Shown: piece after piece, positions 26,729-36,996 of the stretch | How the letters are laid out: the number at the start of each line of letters is the position of its first letter | Position numbering within the stretch: position 1 is the first letter of the stretch | Assembly (NCBI RefSeq): GCF_001618685.1 | Contig: NZ_CP014342.1 | Location: 868,001-932,000 of the forward strand | Direction of reading: 5' to 3' | Source: Geobacillus subterraneus | Lineage (GTDB): Bacteria > Bacillota > Bacilli > Bacillales > Anoxybacillaceae | Length of the DNA: 64,000 bases | Notes under the pieces: generated by a model | Seen by the model: only the letters and a program-made list of their open reading frames with translations | What the model was told of the DNA's origin: nothing | Database searches by the model: none | Made by a program: the position numbers and the translations under genes

Positions 26729-27853
26729 ATGGTGAATGAACAGCGTCTTGTCGACGAATTTTTGGAACTTGTGCAAATCGATTCGGAAACGAAGCATGAA
26801 GGTGAGATCGCCAAGGTGCTGAAACAAAAGTTTGAAGCGCTCGGCCTTGAGGTCATCGAAGACGATGCCGCCGCGAAAACAGGGCATGGCGCCGGCAACT
26901 TGATTTGCACGCTCGCGGCGACGAAAGACGGGATCGACCCGATTTACTTCACGTCGCATATGGATACGGTCGTGCCGGGCAAAGGAGTGAAGCCGTCGAT
27001 TCGCGATGGGTATGTCGTCACCGACGGGACGACGATTTTAGGGGCGGACGACAAGGCGGGCTTGGCGGCCATGTTGGAAGCGATTCGCGTGTTGAAAGAA
27101 CAAAACATCCCGCATGGCGTAATCCAGTTTATCATCACCGTCGGCGAAGAGTCGGGGCTTGTCGGGGCGAAGGCGCTTGACCCGTCGCTCATTCAAGCGA
27201 AATACGGCTATGCCTTGGACAGCGACGGCAAAGTCGGCAACATCGTCGTCGCCGCCCCGACGCAGGCGAAGCTGAAAGTCGTTGTGCACGGCAAAACCGC
27301 CCATGCCGGCGTGGCGCCGGAAAAAGGAGTGTCTGCCATTACGATTGCGGCGAAGGCGATCGCGAAAATGCCGCTCGGCCGCATCGACGAGGAGACGACA
27401 GCGAACATCGGCCGCTTTGAGGGCGGCACGCAAACGAACATCGTCTGCGACCGCGTTGATATTTTAGCGGAAGCCCGTTCCCTCGTTCCGGAAAAAATGG
27501 AAGCGCAAGTGGCGAAAATGAAAGAGGCGTTTGAAACGGTTGCCGCGGAAATGGGGGGGCGCGCCGATGTCGAAGTGGAAGTGATGTACCCGGGCTTTAA
27601 GTTCAGCGACGGCGACCATGTCGTCGAGGTCGCCAAACGGGCGGCGGCGAACATCGGACGGCCGTGCAAGCTGGAGAAAAGCGGCGGCGGCAGCGATGCC
27701 AACGTCATTGCCGGTTTCGGTATTCCGACCGTCAATCTTGCTGTCGGCTATGAAGAGATTCATACAACGAACGAACGGATGCCGATTGAAGAGCTGGTGA
27801 AACTGACGGAAATGGTCGTCGCCATTGTCGAAGAAGTGGCCAATGCCGAGTGA
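26729..27853 (+). CDS. yqjE: M20 family metallopeptidase (YqjE, PepT-like)
   Basis: Zinc aminopeptidase/tripeptidase-like enzyme, 374 residues. The M20 signatures are present: TSHMDTVVPG, ADDKAGLAAML, and GEESGLVGAKAL with the catalytic Glu, followed by a dimerisation domain containing HGKTAHAGVAPEKG and a C-terminal His in EIHTTNERM. The ATG at 26729 follows ATAGGAGG. Same place as in B. subtilis (after yqjD). Substrate is probably small peptides. Confidence 0.9.
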   Translation: MVNEQRLVDEFLELVQIDSETKHEGEIAKVLKQKFEALGLEVIEDDAAAKTGHGAGNLICTLAATKDGIDPIYFTSHMDTVVPGKGVKPSIRDGYVVTDGTTILGADDKAGLAAMLEAIRVLKEQNIPHGVIQFIITVGEESGLVGAKALDPSLIQAKYGYALDSDGKVGNIVVAAPTQAKLKVVVHGKTAHAGVAPEKGVSAITIAAKAIAKMPLGRIDEETTANIGRFEGGTQTNIVCDRVDILAEARSLVPEKMEAQVAKMKEAFETVAAEMGGRADVEVEVMYPGFKFSDGDHVVEVAKRAAANIGRPCKLEKSGGGSDANVIAGFGIPTVNLAVGYEEIHTTNERMPIEELVKLTEMVVAIVEEVANAE

Positions 27854-27881
27854 GCATCCCGCAAACGGGTGCTCTTTTCTT
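27852..27881 (+). terminator. Terminator after yqjE
   Basis: GAGCATCCCG pairs with CGGGTGCTC (one bulged T) around CAAA, followed by TTTTCTTTT; the stem begins within the stop codon. Confidence 0.82.
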
Positions 27882-27986
27882 TTGGCTGCCGTAAACATTC
27901 AGCGCCAAATGCCGATAAATAAAGTAGAAACGTGTTGAGATGGGGGCAACCTATTTCGACTTTTTCAGAAAGGGAGGAGCCGGGGA

Positions 27987-28460
27987 ATGGATAAATATGT
28001 GGTCTTTCGCGTCGAGCGCGAACAGTACGCCATTTCGATTGCCTATGTCGTCTCGATTGAAAAAGTGACGGCGCCAACGGCAGTGCCGCACATGCCGGAC
28101 TATATGGCTGGCGTCGTGCGCATTCGCGGCGAGCTTGTGCCGGTGTTGGACATGCGGAAGCTGCTGTACGGCCGCGCCATTGAGGAAACGGATCAGACGC
28201 GCCTCATTGTCGCGGCGGTGGACGGTTTGTCCGTCGCCTTTATCGTCGACGAGGCGAAGGAGATCGCCGATATCGGACAGGAAGGCATTCAACCACTTCA
28301 GTTGATGTCCTCTGAGCGGACGCCATATTTAGTTGGAATGGCGACGTTGCCTGATCGATTGTTGACCGTGCTCGATCCGCGCGTGTTGTTCAACCATTTG
28401 GAGGAGGCGGAAGAGATTCGAGAGCAAGTGGCTGCTGTCCAGCCCGATGAAGCGGTATAG
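27987..28460 (+). CDS. CheW-domain protein
   Basis: Chemotaxis-coupling-type protein of 157 residues. It has the two-barrel CheW pattern: FRVEREQYAISIAYVVSIEK, then MAGVVRIRGELVPVLDMRKLL and IVAAVDGLSVAFIVDEAKEI. It stands alone, without receptor, kinase or flagellar genes nearby, and carries an acidic C-terminal tail of about 20 residues. It may couple receptors to CheA, or act as an auxiliary CheW. AGGGAGGAG precedes the ATG. Confidence 0.9.
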   Translation: MDKYVVFRVEREQYAISIAYVVSIEKVTAPTAVPHMPDYMAGVVRIRGELVPVLDMRKLLYGRAIEETDQTRLIVAAVDGLSVAFIVDEAKEIADIGQEGIQPLQLMSSERTPYLVGMATLPDRLLTVLDPRVLFNHLEEAEEIREQVAAVQPDEAV

Positions 28461-28485
28461 GTGTTTGCCTATACCGTTTTGTTTT
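28453..28485 (+). terminator. Terminator overlapping the CheW-like stop codon
   Basis: CGGTATAGG and CCTATACCG form a perfect 9-bp stem with a 6-nt loop, then TTTTGTTTT. The TAG stop lies inside the left arm. Confidence 0.9.
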
Positions 28486-28540
28486 CCGCGCATATCCTAA
28501 CCATGGAAGCAAGCTGACACACCAAGGAGGAGGGGTTTCC

Positions 28541-28738
28541 ATGGTTCGACCGTTCGGCCCATATATGGGCGGCTTTTACCCGCCGTACGTCGGCGGCTAC
28601 GGCTACCACCCGTACGGCTATCACCATCATCATCATTGGCACGGGGGATATGACGGCTACCACCACTTCCCGTATGGCATGCATTACGGCTATTATCCGT
28701 TTTCGCCGTACGGCTTCCCGCATTACGGAGGTTATTAA
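28541..28738 (+). CDS. Small His/Tyr/Gly/Pro-rich protein
   Basis: A 65-residue product made almost entirely of Gly, Tyr, His and Pro with a run of five His (YGYHHHHHWHGGY). It is preceded by an ideal AAGGAGG at 10 nt and closed by its own terminator, which argues for a real gene. Composition resembles small spore coat or coat-associated proteins of Bacillaceae; metal binding by the His cluster is possible. No assignment is made beyond that. Confidence 0.7.
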   Translation: MVRPFGPYMGGFYPPYVGGYGYHPYGYHHHHHWHGGYDGYHHFPYGMHYGYYPFSPYGFPHYGGY

Positions 28739-28744
28739 GCACAG

Positions 28745-28767
28745 AGGGGCGCCAAGCCCCTTCTTTT
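28745..28767 (+). terminator. Terminator after the His/Tyr-rich gene
   Basis: AGGGGC-gccaa-GCCCCT stem followed by TCTTTT. Confidence 0.7.
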
Positions 28768-28822
28768 GCATGAAAATGGCAGGAGGCGTTTACCGATCAT
28801 TCATAAATCGGTTTAGAAAAAC

Positions 28823-28852
28823 TTGCAGGCAAGCGGCCCATTATGATATGTT
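28823..28852 (+). promoter_or_regulatory. Candidate sigma-A promoter of gndA
   Basis: TTGCAG (28823-28828) and TATGTT (28847-28852), 18 bp apart, 39 bp before the gndA start. Confidence 0.4.
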
Positions 28853-28890
28853 GTTTGGTGAACAAACAAAAATAGAAAGGAACGTTGGCA

Positions 28891-30300
28891 ATGGCGAAAC
28901 AGCAAATCGGCGTCATCGGACTGGCGGTCATGGGGAAAAACTTGGCGCTCAACATCGAAAGCAGAGGCTATTCGGTGGCGGTGTACAACCGTTCGCACGA
29001 AAAAACGGATGAATTTTTAGAAGAAGCGAAAGGAAAAAACGTTGTCGGTACATACAGCATTGAGGAGTTCGTCAACGCCTTGGAAAAACCGCGGAAAATT
29101 TTGCTGATGGTGAAAGCGGGAGCGCCGACGGACGCGACGATCGAACAGCTGAAGCCGCATCTGGAAAAAGGCGATATTTTAATCGACGGCGGCAACACGT
29201 ATTTTAAGGATACGCAGCGCCGCAACAAAGAGCTCGCTGAACTCGGCATCCACTTTATCGGCACGGGTGTGTCCGGCGGTGAGGAAGGGGCGCTGAAAGG
29301 CCCATCGATCATGCCGGGGGGACAAAAAGAAGCGCATGAGCTCGTGCGCCCAATTTTTGAAGCCATCGCCGCCAAAGTTGACGGCGAGCCGTGCACGACG
29401 TACATCGGTCCGGACGGCGCCGGCCATTACGTGAAAATGGTGCATAACGGCATCGAATACGGCGACATGCAGCTGATCGCCGAAGCGTACTTCCTGCTCA
29501 AACACGTGCTCGGCATGGATGCCAATGAACTGCATGAAGTGTTCGCTGACTGGAACAAAGGCGAGCTGAACAGCTACTTAATCGAAATCACCGCTGACAT
29601 TTTCACAAAAATCGATGAAGAGACGGGCAAGCCGTTGGTTGATGTCATTTTGGACAAGGCCGGGCAAAAAGGGACGGGCAAATGGACGAGCCAAAACGCG
29701 CTCGATTTAGGCGTGCCGCTGCCGATCATCACCGAATCGGTATTCGCCCGCTTCATCTCGGCGATGAAAGACGAGCGCGTGAAAGCAAGCAAAGTGCTGG
29801 CAGGCCCAGCGGTGAAGCCGTTTGAAGGCGACCGCGCCCACTTCATCGAAGCGGTGCGCCGCGCGCTTTATATGAGCAAAATTTGCTCATACGCCCAAGG
29901 GTTTGCGCAAATGAAAGCCGCATCTGACGAATACGACTGGAATTTGCGCTACGGCGACATCGCCATGATTTTCCGCGGCGGCTGCATCATCCGCGCGCAA
30001 TTTTTGCAAAAAATTAAAGAGGCGTACGACCGCGATCCGGCGCTGCCGAACTTGCTCTTGGATCCGTACTTCAAAAACATCGTCGAACGCTATCAAGATG
30101 CGCTCCGCGAAATCGTCGCCACCGCAGCGATGCGCGGCATTCCGGTGCCAGGATTCGCCAGCGCCCTCGCGTACTATGACAGCTACCGCACCGCGGTGCT
30201 GCCGGCCAACTTGATCCAAGCGCAGCGCGACTACTTCGGCGCCCACACGTACGAACGCGTCGATAAGGAAGGCATTTTCCATACGGAATGGTTGAAGTAA
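28891..30300 (+). CDS. gndA: 6-phosphogluconate dehydrogenase
   Basis: Oxidative decarboxylation of 6-phosphogluconate to ribulose 5-phosphate, generating NADPH. The 469-residue protein shows the nucleotide loop [12 protein letters not shown] with YNRSHEKT after beta-2 (NADP-type), the substrate signature [12 protein letters not shown], and [15 protein letters not shown] with the catalytic Lys and Asn. The ATG at 28891 follows AAAGGAACG. Equivalent to yqjI; zwf lies about 4 kb away, as in B. subtilis. Confidence 0.96.
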   Translation: MAKQQIGVIGLAVMGKNLALNIESRGYSVAVYNRSHEKTDEFLEEAKGKNVVGTYSIEEFVNALEKPRKILLMVKAGAPTDATIEQLKPHLEKGDILIDGGNTYFKDTQRRNKELAELGIHFIGTGVSGGEEGALKGPSIMPGGQKEAHELVRPIFEAIAAKVDGEPCTTYIGPDGAGHYVKMVHNGIEYGDMQLIAEAYFLLKHVLGMDANELHEVFADWNKGELNSYLIEITADIFTKIDEETGKPLVDVILDKAGQKGTGKWTSQNALDLGVPLPIITESVFARFISAMKDERVKASKVLAGPAVKPFEGDRAHFIEAVRRALYMSKICSYAQGFAQMKAASDEYDWNLRYGDIAMIFRGGCIIRAQFLQKIKEAYDRDPALPNLLLDPYFKNIVERYQDALREIVATAAMRGIPVPGFASALAYYDSYRTAVLPANLIQAQRDYFGAHTYERVDKEGIFHTEWLK

Positions 30301-30304
30301 GCAA

Positions 30305-30341
30305 AAAACCCTTAGAGCCGCATAAGGTTCTAAGGGTTTTT
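30305..30341 (+). terminator. Terminator after gndA
   Basis: A 15-bp stem AAAACCCTTAGAGCC / GGTTCTAAGGGTTTT with one G-T pair and a 6-nt loop, ending in five T. Confidence 0.92.
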
Positions 30342-30437
30342 GGCGCTTGGTGAAACTTCGTCTCAACCGTTTCCATCGCATGGAAGTCGCCCGACATTAT
30401 CGCCCGGCGGACCTTTCCGTTCACGCTAGGCATCTGA

Positions 30438-30614
30438 TTACGCGCGGCGATAAATGGCATCGCCGACAATAATCGTGATTAAAGAGATCAGCATCGTCAA
30501 TTTGACCGCTTTGTAGTCTAAAAAGCGCAGCACTTGTTCTTCAAACATGTAGATGAAAAAGAATATGACCATCAGCACGGCGAGAAATAAGGCAAATCGT
30601 TTTTTTCGATTCAT
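30438..30614 (-). CDS. Small two-helix membrane protein, unknown function
   Basis: A 58-residue product with a basic start (NRKKRF), one hydrophobic helix (ALFLAVLMVIFFFIYMF), a charged linker (EEQVLRFLDYKAVK) and a second hydrophobic stretch (LTMLISLITIIVGDAIY). A GGGAG ribosome site lies about 10 nt upstream on the minus strand. I do not recognise the family. It is convergent with gndA. Confidence 0.6.
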   Translation of the reverse strand: MNRKKRFALFLAVLMVIFFFIYMFEEQVLRFLDYKAVKLTMLISLITIIVGDAIYRRA

Positions 30615-30946
30615 GAAGAGAAGTTCTCCCGCTATTTCCCTTTAATATATTTACAATGAATTTTTATTAAAAAATTTTCAAAAAACAAGAGCCTTTATTC
30701 CCACTTTTCAACCTGTAGATAAGCGAATTCGATACATTGACAACCAAACAAAAAAGAGACATGAACCGGACTCCATGGGTGGAGTCGATGCCCTCTCACC
30801 TGCCGACATGGAGGTCCATGCCTCATGGATCGATGAGCACATGATCAAGGAAGGGAGACAACCTGATCCTTTTCTCCCTGGTCCTTAGAGAGAATGTGAT
30901 AAAATATTAGGTAAAAATAAGTTGCGAAGGAAAGGGGGCAACTATC
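30615..30946. other. Intergenic region with short hairpins, no gene seen
   Basis: AT-rich for its first half. It holds a perfect -35 hexamer TTGACA (30737-30742) without a good -10 at 17 bp, and a hairpin GACTCC-atgggt-GGAGTC (30769-30786). A TAAAAT -10-like element preceded by TGTGA lies near 30900 and could drive the small gene at 30947. Confidence 0.45.
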
Positions 30947-31229
30947 ATGAATAACAGGACAAGAGAGGAACCTGCAGTGTCTTTTCCGGAATTTCTCGAA
31001 GAGCTACGTCAAGAGTTACGTGTTCAGCAAAATGGGGGAACTAGTTATCGAAAACAAACGGCACAATTATCATTACAAGTTGCCGAGAAAGCAGGATGTA
31101 TAGATCCGTTTTTTTTACAGAGAAAGTGCCAAGCGGACAGTTTCTCAATTGCTTTCTAACCTCGATCTTTTTCGTATCGAAGACGTTGATGTTTTGACCG
31201 ATCTTGCCCCTTTTCCTGTCTTGTTCTGA
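30947..31229 (+). pseudogene. Small gene interrupted at a T8 run (frameshift or slippage)
   Basis: The first frame encodes 70 residues (NNRTREEPAVSFPEFLEELR at the start) after a good AAAGGGGG. At 31109-31116 there are eight T; reading seven T instead continues as FFYRESAKRTVSQLLSNLDL and on to FPVLF with a TGA at 31227-31229, giving about 93 residues. The extended frame looks more protein-like (helical, charged) than the 70-residue version. This could be a decayed gene, a sequencing artefact, or transcriptional slippage. I do not recognise the family. Confidence 0.5.
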
Positions 31230-32675
<1,446 letters not shown>

Positions 32676-32679
32676 AAAG

Positions 32680-32703
32680 AGGCGGGGAAGCCCCCGCCTT
32701 TTT
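32680..32703. terminator. Terminator between the GH1 gene and vapC (convergent)
   Basis: AGGCGGGG-aagc-CCCCGCCT, 8-bp perfect stem, with T-run on the plus side and A-run on the other. Confidence 0.9.
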
Positions 32704-33118
32704 ACCAGTCTTTAGGGCGGCCGTGGCGAATGTGCAACCGTTTAAAATGTTTGTCCCAAGTCACAACATCTTCTGGGGGATTCGCTTTTGCATGAGCGGC
32801 GATATACGCGTCAATGAAATCTACCTTTTTCTCGCCATAATCTCGAAGCGCCTGTTGCACAACATCTTTTTCCTCTGTTTCGATCCCGATCCCGTTGGTA
32901 AACTTTAATAAGGCGGCGGAAATGTCGGACGGCGATGCTTGATAGACGGAGGCCAGCACCCAGCAACATTCTGCGACGACGAGTGGATTCAGGCGCAAAA
33001 TCAATTCCCCTGCTTCTACTTTCTGCAACATGTCCCCAACTTCTTCCGCAAGCTCTTGGGGATGGCCGGTCATGATTCGAATCACGACATTTGTGTCAAT
33101 CCACAGCTTGCGAGCCAC
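32702..33118 (-). CDS. vapC: VapC-like PIN-domain toxin
   Basis: Putative tRNA/RNA-cleaving toxin of 138 residues with the PIN acidic tetrad: Asp8 (WIDTNVV), Glu50 (VVAECCW), Asp100/Asp103 (VDFIDAYIAAHA) and Asp122 (VTWDKHF). It starts with GTG directly after the stop of the upstream antitoxin gene (no gap), so the two are co-translated. Antitoxin-first order is standard for type II modules. Confidence 0.87.
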   Translation of the reverse strand: MARKLWIDTNVVIRIMTGHPQELAEEVGDMLQKVEAGELILRLNPLVVAECCWVLASVYQASPSDISAALLKFTNGIGIETEEKDVVQQALRDYGEKKVDFIDAYIAAHAKANPPEDVVTWDKHFKRLHIRHGRPKDW

Positions 33119-33430
33119 TTAGTTTTCCTCCCCGTCTTTCAATTCTTTTGCTCCCATCGTACGATATACTTCATTTCGGATTTCCTCAACGGGGCGGAAC
33201 GGCTGATTGGTTTTGAGAATGCCGATTAATTGTGACAAGCGATATTTCTTCGTGACTTCCACTTTTATTTCTCCATCTTGGTTGACAATAAACGTCAGAT
33301 CATCGCCTTCGGTGAGGCCCAATGTTTTCCGGATTTCAGCAGGAATGACCACTTGCCCTCGGCTGGACAGCTTGCTTGTCGCTTTCATGACGACCGGCGA
33401 TGGTTGATCCGAAACATTCATTTTCTCCAT
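33119..33430 (-). CDS. vapB: AbrB/SpoVT-type antitoxin of the vapC toxin
   Basis: Antitoxin of 103 residues with an AbrB-type swapped-hairpin DNA-binding domain (KLSSRGQVVIPAEIRKTLGL, then GDDLTFIV) and a C-terminal acidic tail that would neutralise VapC. It has an unusually long leader of about 14 residues before the domain, so an internal start is possible. GGAAGGAG lies 12 nt before the first ATG. Confidence 0.85.
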   Translation of the reverse strand: MEKMNVSDQPSPVVMKATSKLSSRGQVVIPAEIRKTLGLTEGDDLTFIVNQDGEIKVEVTKKYRLSQLIGILKTNQPFRPVEEIRNEVYRTMGAKELKDGEEN

Positions 33431-33474
33431 TGGTGCGTTTCGCTCCTTCCTAAACCCTTTTCATACTTACTTTT

Positions 33475-33504
33475 ATTATACGTCTTATTTGTATGCTTAA
33501 TCAA
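33475..33504 (-). promoter_or_regulatory. Promoter of the vapBC-like pair
   Basis: On the minus strand TTGATT (33499-33504) and TATAAT (33475-33480) are 18 bp apart, 45 bp before the antitoxin start. The spacer and flanks are AT-rich, and AbrB-type antitoxins usually repress such promoters. Confidence 0.65.
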
Positions 33505-33638
33505 TCATTGAAAATCATATTATTTTTGGTGTAGTAAGAAATTGTGAGGGGGACAACAACAATGATGAGAATGAATGTTGAACGCTCTTCTACCTACGCT
33601 CATGCGTGGAAGAGGGGGCTTCTCGATTTGGAATAATC

Positions 33639-33673
33639 AAACAGCCGGTCCCATCAAGGGGCCGGCTGTTTTT
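33639..33673. terminator. Bidirectional terminator beside the cyclase gene
   Basis: ACAGCCGGTCCC and GGGGCCGGCTGT form a 12-bp stem with one G-T pair and a 5-nt loop, flanked by AAA on the left and TTTTT on the right. Confidence 0.88.
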
Positions 33674-34289
33674 ACGGCTCGCGGTCAAACAGCAAGACGC
33701 GCGCCGGGGCGGCATCGGTGCCGACGAGTTTGAGCGGGGCGGCGACCATGAAGTACGAGCCTGGCGGGACGTCTTTTAAGCGCAGCCCTTCGATGACGAT
33801 GACGCCGGCCGAAAACAGTGTTTTATGGGTCGGGTGGCCTTCTTGCGCCCGTTCGATGCCGAGCGCGTCGATGCCGACGCCGCGGATTGGTTTGGCGGCC
33901 AAATAGCGGGCCGCGTCTTCGGCGACGAAAATAAACTCGAAATTGAACGCATCCTCAAACGAATTTTTCGTTTTGAACAAAACGAAGTCGCCTTCCTGAA
34001 TGTCCAGATGGGCGATGTCGTCTTTCGTGATTCGGTCGTTGACATGCGTCAAATCAAACAGTTTGCACGGGCCGACGAGGCGGTCAAGCGGAATCGTTTC
34101 AAATGTCGCGCCGCCTTCAACCATATGAAGAGGGGCGTCAATGTGCGTGCCGGTGTGCACGTCCATGTCAATGCGCGATTCCGTTACATAGCCGTTCGTC
34201 ACCGTTGTGCGCTTCGGCTGTTTTTCCGGTTTGTTTTTGTAAACCGGCATCCCTTCGTAAATCGGGGCGGTGACATCGTACATGTTCAT
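33672..34289 (-). CDS. Cyclase/arylformamidase-family hydrolase (KynB-like)
   Basis: Metal-dependent hydrolase of 205 residues. The metal motif HTGTHIDAP and the downstream GHPTHKTLF and FMVAAPLKL segments place it in the cyclase family that includes arylformamidase (kynurenine formamidase) and isatin hydrolase. No other kynurenine pathway gene is nearby, so the substrate is open. Start at 34289 follows AAAAGGAGC on the minus strand. A GGGGCCG/CGGCCCC hairpin (34324-34340) separates it from zwf. Confidence 0.83.
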   Translation of the reverse strand: MNMYDVTAPIYEGMPVYKNKPEKQPKRTTVTNGYVTESRIDMDVHTGTHIDAPLHMVEGGATFETIPLDRLVGPCKLFDLTHVNDRITKDDIAHLDIQEGDFVLFKTKNSFEDAFNFEFIFVAEDAARYLAAKPIRGVGIDALGIERAQEGHPTHKTLFSAGVIVIEGLRLKDVPPGSYFMVAAPLKLVGTDAAPARVLLFDREP

Positions 34290-34408
34290 TGTTTTTTCGC
34301 TCCTTTTCGCTTAAGAATAGAGGGGGGCCGATTCGGCCCCGCAAGTAATTGGCTATCAAGTGTCAGGCAGTGGAAAAAGGAAATCGATGGTTGGCGCCGA
34401 CTCGTTTA

Positions 34409-35902
34409 TTACGGTTTCGGATGCTCAATCGGCCACCAATGGAAGCCGTCTTTTTTAAGCAGTTCGTCGGCCGCCGCCGGGCCCATCGAGCCGGCTTCGT
34501 AGTTCGGGAAGTCGGCGGCTTTTGTGTTCGCCCAAACATCGGAAATCACATCGACAAACTGCCATGACGCCGCCACTTCATCCCAGTGGGTGAAGTTCGT
34601 CGCATCGCCGCGCATGCAGTCATACAGCAGCTTTTCATACGCTTCCGGCGTGTTGATGCCATCGATGCAGTTGTTGCAATAATCGAGTTGAAACGGGGCC
34701 GTCGTTGTCGTCGATTCCCCGGTTTTTTTGCCGTTTAAATGAAGGGTGATGCCTTCATCGGGCTGAATGTGGATGACGAGCAAGTTCGGGGCGATCGTCT
34801 CATTCGTCCGGTAATATAAGTTCATCGGCACGTCTTTAAACTGGACGACGATTTTCGTCGATTTTTCCGCCATTCGTTTGCCGGTGCGGATGTAAAACGG
34901 CACGCCGGCCCAGCGGAAGTTGTCGATCAGGAGTTTCCCAGCGACGAACGTTTCGGTATTCGAATCCGGGTCGACGTTCGGCTCCTCGCGGTACGCCGGC
35001 ACATCTTTCCCGCGGATCATCCCACGCCCATATTGGCCGCGCACGAAGTATTGATCGACTTCGTTGTGCGCAATCGGACGCAGCGCGCGCAACACTTTCA
35101 CTTTTTCATGACGGATGTCATCGGTCGTAAGCCGAATCGGCGGCTCCATGGCCAACAAGGCGACCATTTGCAGCATATGGTTTTGCACCATGTCGCGCAG
35201 CGCCCCCGAATGGTCGTAATAGCGGCCGCGGTCCTCAACACCGAGCGTTTCACTTGAGGTAATTTGAATGTTCGAAATAAAGCGGTTGTTCCAAAGCGGC
35301 TCGAAAATGGCGTTCGAGAAGCGGATCACTTCGATGTTTTGCACCATTTCTTTGCCAAGGTAATGGTCGATCCGGTAAATTTCCCGCTCGGAAAAAACGC
35401 GGCGGATTTCTCTGTTCAGCTTTTGGGCGCTCGCTAAGTCATGGCCGAACGGCTTTTCAATGACAAGCCGTTTAAAGCCGCGCGTATCGGTCAGCCGCTC
35501 CGACTGCAGGCGCGATGTCACCGTGCCGAAAAATTCCGGCGCCATCGCCAAATAAAAGATGCGGTTCCCCTCTGTTTGATATGTCTCATCGAGCTGTTCA
35601 AGCAGCGCTTTTAAGCGCTGATAGGACTCAGCTTCCGTCACATCAAACGGGTGATAATAAAAATGGGAGGCGAACTTGCCGTCTGCAAGCTCTTGGTTGA
35701 GCGCTGTTTCGACGGAGTCGCGCACGTAATGGCGGAACTCATCGGCCGATAACGGGCGGCGCGCGACGCCGACGACGGCAAACCGCTCGTTCAAATGCCC
35801 TTTTTCATACAGGCGGTAAAGGGACGGAAACAGCTTCCGTTTTGCCAAATCTCCCGTCGCCCCAAAAATGACGATGATCGATTTCGGGTTCATGTTGTCC
35901 AC
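34409..35902 (-). CDS. zwf: Glucose-6-phosphate dehydrogenase
   Basis: First enzyme of the oxidative pentose phosphate pathway, producing NADPH and 6-phosphogluconolactone. The 497-residue protein shows the coenzyme loop IVIFGATGDLAKRK and the active-site IDHYLGKEMVQNI. The listed start is a GTG (MDNMNPK) with GCGAGG upstream; an ATG three codons in (35893) is equally plausible. Transcribed opposite to rnz from a well-formed promoter. Confidence 0.96.
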   Translation of the reverse strand: MDNMNPKSIIVIFGATGDLAKRKLFPSLYRLYEKGHLNERFAVVGVARRPLSADEFRHYVRDSVETALNQELADGKFASHFYYHPFDVTEAESYQRLKALLEQLDETYQTEGNRIFYLAMAPEFFGTVTSRLQSERLTDTRGFKRLVIEKPFGHDLASAQKLNREIRRVFSEREIYRIDHYLGKEMVQNIEVIRFSNAIFEPLWNNRFISNIQITSSETLGVEDRGRYYDHSGALRDMVQNHMLQMVALLAMEPPIRLTTDDIRHEKVKVLRALRPIAHNEVDQYFVRGQYGRGMIRGKDVPAYREEPNVDPDSNTETFVAGKLLIDNFRWAGVPFYIRTGKRMAEKSTKIVVQFKDVPMNLYYRTNETIAPNLLVIHIQPDEGITLHLNGKKTGESTTTTAPFQLDYCNNCIDGINTPEAYEKLLYDCMRGDATNFTHWDEVAASWQFVDVISDVWANTKAADFPNYEAGSMGPAAADELLKKDGFHWWPIEHPKP

Positions 35903-35946
35903 CGTATGTACCTCGCTTTAGCCAAATTTGTCTCTTCAACTAAATC

Positions 35947-35975
35947 ATTGTAGAGATTTGCCGGCCGGAACGCAA
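35947..35975 (-). promoter_or_regulatory. Sigma-A promoter of zwf
   Basis: On the minus strand TTGCGT (35970-35975) and TACAAT (35947-35952) with exactly 17 bp between, 45 bp before zwf. Confidence 0.7.
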
Positions 35976-36006
35976 ACATTTTACCGCTTTTTGGCGCAAA
36001 AGAAAG

Positions 36007-36035
36007 TTGAAAAGCACTCGGCAACATTGTACGCT
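36007..36035 (+). promoter_or_regulatory. Candidate promoter of rnz
   Basis: TTGAAA (36007-36012) and TACGCT (36030-36035) are 17 bp apart; the -10 is imperfect. Confidence 0.4.
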
Positions 36036-36075
36036 AACAACAGGCAATGATGACCGAGACAAGGAGTGAATGAGC

Positions 36076-36996
36076 TTGGAATTGCTGTTTTTAGGCACCG
36101 GCGCCGGCGTGCCGGCAAAAGAGCGCAACGTGTCGTCCGTCGCTTTGCAGCTGCTCGAAGAACGGGGGGCGACATGGCTGTTTGACTGTGGCGAAGCGAC
36201 GCAGCACCAAATTTTGCATACGGCCATTCGCCCGCGCCGCATCGAGCATATTTTCATTACCCATTTGCATGGCGATCATTTATTCGGATTGCCCGGCCTG
36301 CTTGGCAGCCGCTCGTTTCAAAGCGGCGAGACGCCGCTGACCGTCTTCGGCCCAAAAGGCGTCCGCCTATTTGTTGAAACGGCGCTTACCGTCAGCGGGA
36401 CAAGGCTTCGATATGAACTGAACATCGTTGAGATCGACGAAGGCGTCATTTTTGATGATGAGCGGTTTTCCGTCATCGCCAAGCGGCTTGACCACGGCAT
36501 GCCGTCATATGGCTTTCGCGTCGTGGAAAAAGATTTGCCCGGTCCGCTGTTAGTCGATCGTCTGAAAGCGCTTGGCGTCCGCCCCGGCCCGATTTATCAA
36601 CAAATTAAGCAAGGGAAAACGGTCGTACTCGAGGACGGCACCGTGCTTGACGGGCGCGAGTTTGTCGGGCCGCCGCAAAAGGGGCGGATCGTCGCCGTTT
36701 TAGGTGACACCCGTTTTTGCGAGGCGGCGATTGAGCTGGCGCGTGAGGCCGATGTCGTCATCCATGAGGCGACGTTCGCCGCGGCAGAGCAGCGGCTTGC
36801 CCGCGATTATTTCCATTCGACAACAACCGACGCGGCTGAAGTGGCGAAACGAGCCGGGGCGAAGCGGCTCATTTTAACCCACATCAGCTCGCGCTATCAG
36901 GGCGAAGCGGCGCTCCAATTATTGGACGAGGCGCGCCGCGTGTTTCCGAACACCGAGCTTGCCGCCGATTTCGCTTCGTTTTCGGTTCCGCGTTAA
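36076..36996 (+). CDS. rnz: Ribonuclease Z (tRNA 3' endonuclease)
   Basis: Removes 3' trailers from tRNA precursors lacking encoded CCA. The metallo-beta-lactamase fold is clear from [20 protein letters not shown] and the later zinc ligands in LGDTRFCE and [10 protein letters not shown] chose the TTG at 36076 because it gives the family N-terminus [11 protein letters not shown] and sits about 9 nt from AAGGAG; the ATG at 36070 is too close to that site. The product is 306 residues. The stop overlaps the namA stop by 4 bp (TTAA), so the genes are convergent. Confidence 0.95.
   Translation: MELLFLGTGAGVPAKERNVSSVALQLLEERGATWLFDCGEATQHQILHTAIRPRRIEHIFITHLHGDHLFGLPGLLGSRSFQSGETPLTVFGPKGVRLFVETALTVSGTRLRYELNIVEIDEGVIFDDERFSVIAKRLDHGMPSYGFRVVEKDLPGPLLVDRLKALGVRPGPIYQQIKQGKTVVLEDGTVLDGREFVGPPQKGRIVAVLGDTRFCEAAIELAREADVVIHEATFAAAEQRLARDYFHSTTTDAAEVAKRAGAKRLILTHISSRYQGEAALQLLDEARRVFPNTELAADFASFSVPR

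Noticed and set aside
33562-33636. 24-codon frame (MMRMNVERSSTYAHAWKRGL...) with a GAGGGGG upstream
   Set aside because: The ribosome site is attractive, but the frame is very short, overlaps a hairpin and resembles nothing recognisable. Kept only as a note.
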